Assembly: GCF_015645445.1 (NCBI RefSeq)
Contig: NZ_JADOGI010000046.1
Coordinates: 1-56,289, forward strand
Direction of reading: 5' to 3'
DNA: 56,289 bases
Source: Nonomuraea cypriaca
Lineage (GTDB): Bacteria > Actinomycetota > Actinomycetes > Streptosporangiales > Streptosporangiaceae
Shown here: one piece after another, positions 49,142-56,289 of the stretch
Numbering within the stretch: position 1 is the first letter of the stretch
How the letters are laid out: each line of letters opens with the position of its first letter
The notes under the pieces: generated by a model
Told to the model about the DNA's origin: nothing
Seen by the model: the letters and a program-made list of their open reading frames with translations, nothing else
Databases searched by the model: none
Translations under genes and position numbers: made by a program

Positions 49142-52015
49142 ATGTCGGAAATAGCCGCGTCTCGACGCTCATTCCTCGGAGGTCTTGCCTTGGGGGGTGC
49201 CGCTGCCGCGCTCACCCCCGTGTCCCCCGCCGCCGCCTCCACCACTACCGATGCCACCGAGATGTTCGAGCGGACCGGGCTCCTGCCGATCCGTGATGAG
49301 ATGCGCAGCGACGGCCAGTGGGCGACGTTCCTCAAGGGCCAGGACCTGGTGTGGGAGCGCATCCCCCGCCAGTGGGACGAGGGCCCGTTCCTCGGCAACG
49401 GCCTGCTGGCCTCCAGCATCTACGTCCCTCAGGGCCAGAACGGGGTCCGCTTCGACGTCCAGCACAGCGAGGTGCAGGATTACCGCCTCGACATCGACGC
49501 CAAGTACGGTCTGTGCCGCCTGCCCATCGGCTACCTGACGCTCCAGCCCAAGGGCACGATCACCGGTGTCGACTGGCGCCTGGACCTGTGGAACGCCGAG
49601 CTCACCGGCACCATCACCACGGACCTGGGCAAGATCGAATTCACCGCGTTCGTGCACGGCGACCGCGACGTCATGCTCATTCGCGTCAAGCCGGACCAGG
49701 CCGAGCGGGAGGCGTCCTGGGCGTTCACCCCGCTGCCGTCGATCAGCCCGCGTCAGGTCACCAACCCCGATCCCGATTACCAGCCGAACCCGCCCAGCAC
49801 CCTGAGGAAGGACGGCGACGTCAACCTCTGCCTCCAGCCCCTGCTGGCCGGCGGTCACTACGTCACCGCCTACCAGGAGGTGACCAGGGACGACGAACGC
49901 TTCCTGTACGTGACCGTGGCGCACTCCCATCCGGAGGAAACGGCCGAGGCCCCGGCCGTAAAGGCGATCAGGAGCGCTCGGAGCAGGCGGCCGGGCCAGC
50001 TGGAGAAGACGCATCGCGCCTGGTGGCACGCGTTCTACCCCAAGAGCTTCGTCTCGCTGCCCGACCAGCGGCTGCAGAGCTTCTACTGGATCCAGCTCTA
50101 CAAGATCGCCTCGGCCACCCGCGAGCATGCCCCCGTCATGGCCACCACCGGGCCGTGGCTGCAGCCCACCGGCTGGCCGAACATCTGGTGGAACCTCAAC
50201 GTCCAGCTCGAATACTGGATGATCAACGGCTCCAACCACCTCGAACTCGACGCGCTCACCAGGACGCTGGACGAGAACCGGCAGGTCCTCATCGATCACG
50301 TGCCGGAGCAGTACCGGTCCGATTCGGCCGGCGTCTCGCGCAGCTCCGACATGTACGCCCGCGGCGCCCGGCTCGGCATCCCCGGCCAGGGCGAGCCCGA
50401 GCTCGGCAACCTCACCTGGGCCCTGCACAACGTCTGGTTGTCCTACCGGCACACCATGGACACCGATGTGCTGCGCGACGTCCTGTTCCCGCTGCTGCGC
50501 CGTTCGGTCAACTACTACCTGCACTTCCTCACGCCTGGCGCGGACGGCAGGCTGCACCTGCCCACCACCTTCTCACCCGAGTACGGCGGCGCTCCCGACT
50601 GCACCTTCGACCTGGCCCTGATCCGATGGGGTTGCCGGACGCTGCTGGAATCGGCGGACACGCTGAAGATCGACGACCCGCTCAAGGGCCGCTGGCGGCA
50701 GGTCCTCGACACGCTGGTGGACTATCAGGTCGACGAGAACGGCTACATGATCGGGGCCGGGGTCCCGTTCGCCAAGTCGCACCGCCACTATTCGCACCTG
50801 CTGCAGATCTACCCCCTCAACGAGATCACCTGGGAGCAGCCGGACAAGCGTGACCTCATCGAGAAGTCCTTGCAGCACTGGATCGGCTTCACCGGCGCGC
50901 TGCAGGGCTACAGCTTCACCGGCGCCGCCTCGATCGCCGCCCAGCAGGGCAAGGGCGACAACAGCCTGTACTACCTGCGCGAGTTGATGCAGCAGGGCTT
51001 CATCAAGCCCAACACCATGTACCGCGAGAGCGGGGGCCCCGTCATCGAGACGCCGTTGTCCGCCGCCCAGTCGCTGCACGACATGCTGGTGCAGAGCTGG
51101 GGTGGACTGATCCGGATATTTCCCGCCGCACCGGACGCCTGGCCCGATCTCACGGTGCACAACTTCCGCACCGAAGGCGCCTTCCTCGTCTCAGCCGTAC
51201 GGCAGGCGGGCGCGACCCGCTGGGTCAGAGTACGCAGCCTGGCCGGGCAGCCGTGCAGGCTCCGGCACGGCATCGCCGGTCGCTGCACCGTGCTGGGCGC
51301 CCGCTGGAAGGAGCTCGACGACGGCGTCATCGAGCTGGACCTGCGCAAGGACCACGAGGCCCTGGTGTACGCCCACGGCGTCAAGGACTTCACCGTCGCC
51401 CCCGTCACGATCACCCAACCCGGCGAGCCGTGGGGCCTGCCGCCGATCCCGCCGCCCGGCCCCACCACGCCCGTCGACCTGTCGTCGCAGCTGGACAACG
51501 ACGGCGTCTCCGGCCACGAAACCATGGCGGACGGCGACTACGACGGCGCCGGCTACACCTACCCGGCCGAGGAACTGCCGGCCCCGGGGGCGTACACCCT
51601 GCAGGGGTTGACCTTCGCCTTCCCGGCCTACGGGGACGGCGTCAAGAACAACGTGACCGCTCAAGGGCAGACGATCGACGTGCCTGCGGGCGGCTATGCC
51701 CGGCTCTGGCTGCTCGGTTCTGCCACCTTCGGGGACGTCTCGGGAACGTTGACCGCCACCTACGCGGACGGCTCGACGGAGCAGGTGCCGTTCACCATGC
51801 CGAACTGGACCGGCCAGCCGCCCGCGGGCGGGATCGAGGCCCTGAGGTGCACGCACCGGCACGGCCGCGCGGGCGCCAGCACGTCGAAGGTCGCGCTCTT
51901 CGCCGTGCCCGTCACCGTGGACCCGTCGAAGGAGCTGCGTTCCGTGACCCTGCCGACACTCACCCGGCCCCAGCTCCACCTGTTCGCGCTCTCCGTGGAA
52001 GGGCCGACCCGATGA
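49142..52015 (+). CDS. Tat-exported GH95-like glycosidase with accessory domain
   Basis: A 957-aa enzyme. GGAGGAATT precedes the ATG at 49142, and SRRSFLGGLALGGAAAALTP is a Tat signal. The GH95 (alpha-L-fucosidase/galactosidase) layout follows: an N-terminal beta domain (VDWRLDLWNAELTGTITTD), then an (alpha/alpha)6 barrel with NIWWNLN (residues 347-353), whose Asn-x-Asn matches the catalytic asparagines of the family. Glu480 in SPEY lies where the general acid is expected, and HRHYSHLLQIYPL follows. Residues about 780-957 are a beta-sandwich (DYDGAGYTYPAEEL, GQTIDVPAGGYARLWLLG) found on many actinobacterial glycosidases. Its stop overlaps the next gene. Exact sugar unknown. Confidence 0.85.
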   Translation: MSEIAASRRSFLGGLALGGAAAALTPVSPAAASTTTDATEMFERTGLLPIRDEMRSDGQWATFLKGQDLVWERIPRQWDEGPFLGNGLLASSIYVPQGQNGVRFDVQHSEVQDYRLDIDAKYGLCRLPIGYLTLQPKGTITGVDWRLDLWNAELTGTITTDLGKIEFTAFVHGDRDVMLIRVKPDQAEREASWAFTPLPSISPRQVTNPDPDYQPNPPSTLRKDGDVNLCLQPLLAGGHYVTAYQEVTRDDERFLYVTVAHSHPEETAEAPAVKAIRSARSRRPGQLEKTHRAWWHAFYPKSFVSLPDQRLQSFYWIQLYKIASATREHAPVMATTGPWLQPTGWPNIWWNLNVQLEYWMINGSNHLELDALTRTLDENRQVLIDHVPEQYRSDSAGVSRSSDMYARGARLGIPGQGEPELGNLTWALHNVWLSYRHTMDTDVLRDVLFPLLRRSVNYYLHFLTPGADGRLHLPTTFSPEYGGAPDCTFDLALIRWGCRTLLESADTLKIDDPLKGRWRQVLDTLVDYQVDENGYMIGAGVPFAKSHRHYSHLLQIYPLNEITWEQPDKRDLIEKSLQHWIGFTGALQGYSFTGAASIAAQQGKGDNSLYYLRELMQQGFIKPNTMYRESGGPVIETPLSAAQSLHDMLVQSWGGLIRIFPAAPDAWPDLTVHNFRTEGAFLVSAVRQAGATRWVRVRSLAGQPCRLRHGIAGRCTVLGARWKELDDGVIELDLRKDHEALVYAHGVKDFTVAPVTITQPGEPWGLPPIPPPGPTTPVDLSSQLDNDGVSGHETMADGDYDGAGYTYPAEELPAPGAYTLQGLTFAFPAYGDGVKNNVTAQGQTIDVPAGGYARLWLLGSATFGDVSGTLTATYADGSTEQVPFTMPNWTGQPPAGGIEALRCTHRHGRAGASTSKVALFAVPVTVDPSKELRSVTLPTLTRPQLHLFALSVEGPTR

Positions 52016-54249
52016 CCGGGCTCTCGCGCCGCGCGTTCGTCGCCGGCACCGGAGCCTCTGCCGTCGTCGCCACCTCCCCCGCCGCGTGGGCGCGTGCCGA
52101 ACCGGAGGCGGCCGACGTGTACGGGAACGTCCTGCGTGACGCCGCCATGGTCTGGAAGCGGCTGCCCAGCGGGTGGCAGAACGGGCCGTTCCTGGGCAAC
52201 GGGCTGCTCGGCGTGCACGTCTACAACAAGGGCGGCGAGGGGAACGTCCTGCGCTTCATGGTGAACCACTCCCTCGTACAGGACCAGCGCGGACAGTGGG
52301 AGGCGGCGATCGGATATTCCCGGCTGCCGATCGGCTACCTGACGCTGACCTTCGCGGGGACCATCACGGGCGTGGACTGGCGGCTGGACCTGGAGCGAGC
52401 CGAGCTGACCGGCACCGTCACAACCACACAGGGCGGCGTCCGGTTCAGCGCGCTCGTCCTCAACCAGCGCAGCGTGCTGCTGGTGTCCACGACGCCGAGC
52501 GCGGGAGAAGAAGGGGTGGCGTGGGGGTTCACGCCGCTGTCCTCCCATACGACCAGGACGATCCGGCTCCCAGCCGAGTACACCGGCAACCCCGCCCCCG
52601 TGGTGGCCGACGGGCACGTGGAACAGCCCATGCACGCCGGAGGCGGGTACACCACGGCCTGGCGCGAGGTGCGGAACGGGACTGATCGGGTGCTCGCGGC
52701 CACCGTCGCCTATGGATACCCCGACTCGACGGGTGCCGAAGAGGCGGTGCGGGCCGTGCGCCGGGTGCTCGACGGGAACCCGGAGGCGCAGGTAAAGGCA
52801 CACCGGCTCTGGTGGCAGCGGTTCTACCGGCGCAGCCTGGTATCGGTCCCGGACAAGCTGCTGCAGCGGTTCTACTGGATCCAGCTCTACAAGATGGCCT
52901 CAGCCACCCGGGACGACGCCCCCGTGGTGACGGAATGGGGGCCGTGGTTCCCTGAGGCGGGCAACAGCTGGACCAACATCTGGTGGAACCTGAACGTCCA
53001 GGTCTCGTATCCGATGATCAACGCCTCGAACCATCCGGAGTTGGACGCGGTGACGACCACATTCCGGAAATATCGCGAAAATCTGGAGCTTAACGTGAAT
53101 CCGGATTATCGCGATGGGAAGTCGTACGCGCTGTGCCACCCGGGCGACCGCATGCTCAGGCCGGGACCGCGATACGTCGGCGTGCCCGGCGTGAGCCCGA
53201 ACGACCACACCGGCAACCTCACCTGGGGCATGCACAACGTGTGGCTCGCCTACCGCCACCACATGGACGACCGCGTGCTGCGCGACGTTCTGCACCCGAT
53301 CCTCACCGGAGCGATCAACTACTACGACCGCTTCCTGGTCGAAGGCTCGGACGGGAAACTGCACCTGCCCGAGACCCGCTCCCCCGAGTACGCGAACGCC
53401 TCCGACGCCACCTACGACCTCTCGCTCATCCGCTGGGGCTGCCGCACCCTCCTCGACAACGTCGCCCGCCTGCGCCTCGACGACCCGCACGAGGCCAGGT
53501 GGCGGGAGATCCTCGCCCGGCTGGTGCCCTACCACCGCGACGAGCAAGGGGTGATGATCGGGGCGAACGTGCCACTGGCGGAGTCGCACCGCCACTACTC
53601 GCACCTGCTCTGGATGTACCCGCTGCAGGAGTCCCTCGACAGACCCAGCTTCGAGCACTGGGCGAGCATGCGCGAACGCTGGCACGGCTACAGCTTCGCG
53701 GCGGCCTCCTCCCTGGAGACACTGTTCGGCAACCCGGAGGAGGCCCTGTCCTACCTGCGCTTCTTCATCGACGGCAACGTCGTGGACAACTGCGCCATCA
53801 CCCCCAACACCATGTACAGGGAGGGCAGCAACCTGGCCATCGAGAGCCCGCTGGCCGCCGCCCAGTCGCTGCTCGACATGCTGATCCAGAGCCACGGCGG
53901 CGTGGTCAAGGTCTTCCCCGCAGTCTCCGCCACGTGGGCCGACGCCTCGATCGAGGGCCTGCGCGCGCAGGGGGCGTTCCTGGTGGACGCCTCACGCAGC
54001 GGGGGGCGTACCGACTGGATCAAGATCCGCAGCGAGGCCGGCGAGCCGCTGCGGCTCCGGCACGGCATCACGGGTCCGATCGAGGTACGGGACGAGCACG
54101 GCAAACGCCTCCCCTACCGGGGCACGGACACGATCGAGATCCCGCTGCGTCGCGGCCGGACGGCGATCATCACCGGTCAAGGCCGCAAGCCGACCCCACC
54201 CCGGGACGTCCCCTCCAACGGCACGGCACCCGCCTGGGGCCTGCCGTAG
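52012..54249 (+). CDS. Second Tat-exported GH95-like glycosidase
   Basis: A 745-aa paralogue of the preceding enzyme. The ATG at 52012 overlaps its stop (ATGA), so the two are translated together. A Tat signal (SRRAFVAGTGASAVVATSPA) precedes the beta domain, which shares LPIGYLTLTFAGTITGVDWR with its neighbour. The barrel has NIWWNLN (322-328), Glu459 in SPEY and HRHYSHLLWMYPL. The C-terminal accessory domain of the first enzyme is absent; the sequence ends at WGLP, exactly where the first enzyme changes to its extra domain. The duplication is old, since identity is only moderate by eye. Probably the pair acts outside the cell on related glycan linkages. Confidence 0.85.
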   Translation: MTGLSRRAFVAGTGASAVVATSPAAWARAEPEAADVYGNVLRDAAMVWKRLPSGWQNGPFLGNGLLGVHVYNKGGEGNVLRFMVNHSLVQDQRGQWEAAIGYSRLPIGYLTLTFAGTITGVDWRLDLERAELTGTVTTTQGGVRFSALVLNQRSVLLVSTTPSAGEEGVAWGFTPLSSHTTRTIRLPAEYTGNPAPVVADGHVEQPMHAGGGYTTAWREVRNGTDRVLAATVAYGYPDSTGAEEAVRAVRRVLDGNPEAQVKAHRLWWQRFYRRSLVSVPDKLLQRFYWIQLYKMASATRDDAPVVTEWGPWFPEAGNSWTNIWWNLNVQVSYPMINASNHPELDAVTTTFRKYRENLELNVNPDYRDGKSYALCHPGDRMLRPGPRYVGVPGVSPNDHTGNLTWGMHNVWLAYRHHMDDRVLRDVLHPILTGAINYYDRFLVEGSDGKLHLPETRSPEYANASDATYDLSLIRWGCRTLLDNVARLRLDDPHEARWREILARLVPYHRDEQGVMIGANVPLAESHRHYSHLLWMYPLQESLDRPSFEHWASMRERWHGYSFAAASSLETLFGNPEEALSYLRFFIDGNVVDNCAITPNTMYREGSNLAIESPLAAAQSLLDMLIQSHGGVVKVFPAVSATWADASIEGLRAQGAFLVDASRSGGRTDWIKIRSEAGEPLRLRHGITGPIEVRDEHGKRLPYRGTDTIEIPLRRGRTAIITGQGRKPTPPRDVPSNGTAPAWGLP

Positions 54250-54369
54250 CCGAGCGGAGGGCACGCCCGGCAGGTGCCTCACCGGACGGGCATCAAGCGG
54301 GGCCTCGGCAAGCGGCATGGCGGAGGTCGCCAGGACGATCAGTCCGACGTATACCGTCAGAAGCGCAAG

Positions 54370-54748
54370 AGCGCGAACCGCCTGCTCGTCCACGCCGATC
54401 CCCAAACCGGGGCCGATGGGAACGTGGGCGACGGTGATGACCTGATCCGTGGTGTAGGGGCTGGTGATGAACTGCCGGCCGATGAGGTCGACCGGCGTGT
54501 CCACGCCGAACGCCGCGAACAGGTGGAGCGAGGCGGCCAGCCCGACGTCGGACTCGGTGAGGCCGGAGCCCACGATCGCTAGACCGCAGTCCTCGGCGAG
54601 CTGGCACTGGCGCAGGGCCAGGGTCAGCCCGCCGCAGCGCTGCCCCTGGGCGACGGCGACATCGATGGCGTCGAGCCGGACGACCGTCGCCAGGTCGCTC
54701 GGGTGGCGCAGGCTCTCGTCCAGGGCCACCAGGATGGGATTGTGTGCC
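54370..54748 (-). pseudogene. Enolase-superfamily enzyme, C-terminal half
   Basis: NPILVALDESLRHPSDLATV, AIDVAVAQGQRCGGLTLALR and HVPIGPGLGIGVDEQAV are the last barrel strands of a mandelate racemase/muconate-lactonising-type enzyme; DES carries a metal ligand and the Glu/Gly pattern fits. The N-terminal capping domain and first barrel strands, including the catalytic Lys pair, are absent upstream of 54748. Non-functional. Confidence 0.6.
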
Positions 54749-54933
54749 TAGGGCGCATGGTTGCTCGCGTGTACGCGATACGGCGCGGCATCTATCGCCA
54801 CTTCCCGACACGACTGCGGGGAGAATTCCGGCCACAGCGATAGAAAACCGCACTCCGCGGCACTGAACGGCACTGAGGGAACCGACTCATAATCACCGCA
54901 TCGCAGTTCGGCCAATGCGAACAGGAGACCACG

Positions 54934-55332
54934 ATGCCTCATTCACTCGCCACTGAACCCGAAGGCGTCGTCGCGTCGCTGCGTGAGCGATTCAACTCTG
55001 GCAAGGTCAGCGCGATGATGACCTTGTACGAGCCCGAGGCCGTGTTCATCGCGAGGGACGGGCGAACCGTCACTGGTCATACCGAGATCGCTGCCGAACT
55101 CGAGCGCGATATCAGTCTCGGCCTGCCGCTGAAGGCCAAGGCGCGCCATGTGTTCGTTGCCGGGGATATCGCTCAGATCGTGCTGGACTGGTCGATTGAT
55201 GGCACAGGTCCCGACGGCAAGCACGTGCACCTCGAAGGCTCGGCAAGCGATGTCGTGCGCCGCGGTGCCGATGGAATCTGGCGGTACCTGATCGACAATG
55301 CTCTTGGGACGGCGGTGCGACAGCCCGCCTGA
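54934..55332 (+). CDS. NTF2-like (SnoaL/DUF4440-type) protein
   Basis: A 132-aa protein with the NTF2-like cone fold pattern: an N-terminal helix (VASLRERFNSGKVSAMMTLY), then EPEAVFIARDGRTVTGHTEI and the later strands IAQIVLDWSIDGTGPDGK and GIWRYLIDNALGT. Members are small cytoplasmic isomerases, hydrolases or ligand binders; activity cannot be told from sequence. The ATG at 54934 follows AGGAGACC. It is flanked by gene debris, so no pathway is suggested. Confidence 0.75.
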   Translation: MPHSLATEPEGVVASLRERFNSGKVSAMMTLYEPEAVFIARDGRTVTGHTEIAAELERDISLGLPLKAKARHVFVAGDIAQIVLDWSIDGTGPDGKHVHLEGSASDVVRRGADGIWRYLIDNALGTAVRQPA

Positions 55333-55629
55333 CACGTGTGCGCCACGGCAGTTCTCGGCGATGGACCCACTCTTCAGCGTGGCGTCGACGATCATCGCCG
55401 CGTGGTGAAACTGCCCATATCACGGAAGATCAGGTTTCCACGCTCAAGCCTCACGTGAACGGGCCGTCGGTTGGGTAATACCACGGCGCTTCATGTGGCC
55501 GGGATTTTGGACCTGTGCGCCCGAATTCTCCGGGAGAGACGGAATTCCATGTGCTGGTGGCGGCTCACAGACGACGGCGGTACCGCCATGGTGGTGCTGT
55601 CGATCGGATTCCAGCTGAAGGAACCAGCG

Positions 55630-55839
55630 CATCTTCTGGCCGGCGAGTTCGCGGTGCCGTCGCGCGATCGCGCGCGTGAACAGCGGCCCCTGTGCGGCAA
55701 CCTCGGTCACCTCACCGAGAGCGAGCCGGACCCCGGGAAGCGTGCCCGGAATTGATAGCGTCACCAGCCGCGGATCGACCACCGCCGCCGCCTCCGGCAG
55801 CAACGGCAAGTAGAGGGCATAGTCCGTCCAGTTCACCAA
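55630..55839 (-). pseudogene. NADH dehydrogenase (NDH-2)-type fragment
   Basis: About 65 residues with the conserved early segment of type II NADH dehydrogenases: NWTDYALYLPLLPEAAAVV and IPGTLPGVRLALGEVTEV. The nucleotide-binding start is missing beyond 55839, and after AGQK the frame runs into unrelated sequence. A flavoprotein remnant only. Confidence 0.5.
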
Positions 55840-55887
55840 GACGATCTCAAAACTGGCGGTCGCAGGACCGCCCGGAAGGAGTTGATC

Positions 55888-56162
55888 GTGCTCGCTCTAG
55901 TGGTGGACCACGACGTCCCGGCCGGGTTGCGGCTCGGCGAGACCACGGATCCAGTTCCCGCGTCCGACCAGGTGCTCATCGAGGTACGCGCGATCTTGAA
56001 CCACGGCGAGCTGCGCGGCATCGCCAGTCAACCGGCGGGTTACGTACCGGGGTGGGACGCCGCGGGTGTGGTACGCACCCTGCGGCCGACGGCTCCGGGC
56101 CGCCCGCGGGCAGCCGGGTCGTCACGTTCGGACCGTCCGGTGCGTGGGCGCAGCTGCGGGCG
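55888..56162 (+). pseudogene. Zinc-binding alcohol dehydrogenase N-terminus, frameshifted
   Basis: The GTG at 55888 follows AAGGAG and reads LALVVDHDVPAGLRLGETTD, LNHGELRG and VPGWDAAGVV, the N-terminal GroES-like domain of the quinone oxidoreductase/MDR family. Near 56080 the frame shifts and ADGSGPPAGSRVVTFGPSGA continues it to about 56162 before similarity stops. The NADPH-binding half is absent within the window. The last 120 bp of the window hold nothing I can name. Confidence 0.6.
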
Positions 56163-56289
56163 CGAGCTAGAGGCAGACCCGTGGCCGAGCGGGACCGTAT
56201 AGTCCATGCGGCGGCGGCTGTGATCAAACAGGGTAGCCTGAGGCCTGTGAGCAGGCCGGAGAACGCACAGCCGGGGCGGAGGCTGACGC

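Noticed and set aside
55471..55755. Plus-strand 94-aa frame
   Set aside because: Antisense to the NDH-2 fragment and without recognisable features.

Overview
The window is high-GC DNA with GTG/TTG starts, Tat signals and actinobacterial gene families. It most resembles a Streptosporangiales-type actinomycete; I infer the order only from gene content. It is accessory DNA: one mobile-element end, one complete transposon, a metal-resistance island and much gene debris.

(1) 1-7320 is the right end of an integrative conjugative (AICE-like) element. A leftward operon holds a zinc-ribbon protein, a DUF3631 ATPase and three small coupled proteins. It faces a rightward HTH/TPR regulator, followed by an SDR epimerase and a GntR repressor. 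A perfect palindrome, ACTGGTGCGCACCAGT, occurs twice before the operon and almost intact before gntR, suggesting one repressor controls both. The element ends at a 43-nt 3' piece of tRNA-Pro (7277-7319), followed by what is probably the tRNA's own terminator. The complete tRNA and the integrase should lie left of the window.

(2) 7635-15424 is a complete 7.8-kb Tn3-family transposon with 51-bp inverted repeats (49/51 identical) and a 5-bp target duplication, ATCAC. Its tnpA has two frameshifts. In place of a serine resolvase it carries a tyrosine recombinase with a repeat-rich candidate resolution site upstream. Passengers are an NAD(P)-binding protein, a WHxH/HHxP 'glycine-rich-domain'-like protein and an unknown protein.

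(3) 15425-18800 holds a WD40 membrane protein, an excisionase-like HTH gene coupled to the stump of a DNA methyltransferase, a frameshifted VirB6/TrbL-like gene and a truncated subtilase. These look like remnants of a second conjugative element.

(4) 18800-45500 is a metal-homeostasis island. It contains a CDF exporter, CopC, a MacB-like ABC exporter beside a NarL-type two-component system, a cysteine-synthase-like enzyme coupled to an MFS permease, a split-chrB chromate operon with chrA, a P-type ATPase with divergent ArsR, a hisG paralogue, a CbiMN-CbiQ-CbiO Ni/Co importer, two more ArsR regulators, a decayed second CDF gene and a secreted His/Asp-tailed peptide. The same decamer, ATGTATGCAC, occurs upstream of hisG and of cbiM, which suggests that histidine synthesis and Ni/Co uptake are linked.

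(5) 45500-49020 is a patchwork of truncated genes (ABC transporter pieces, siderophore-type ABC genes, IS66, a TPR regulator, an NPCBM glycosidase).

(6) 49142-54249 is a tandem pair of Tat-exported GH95-like glycosidases. After them come an enolase-superfamily fragment, an NTF2-like gene, an NDH-2 fragment and a frameshifted alcohol dehydrogenase start.

Many genes carry 1-2 nt indels in GC runs. Some may be assembly errors, but in-frame stop substitutions in two of them suggest real decay.
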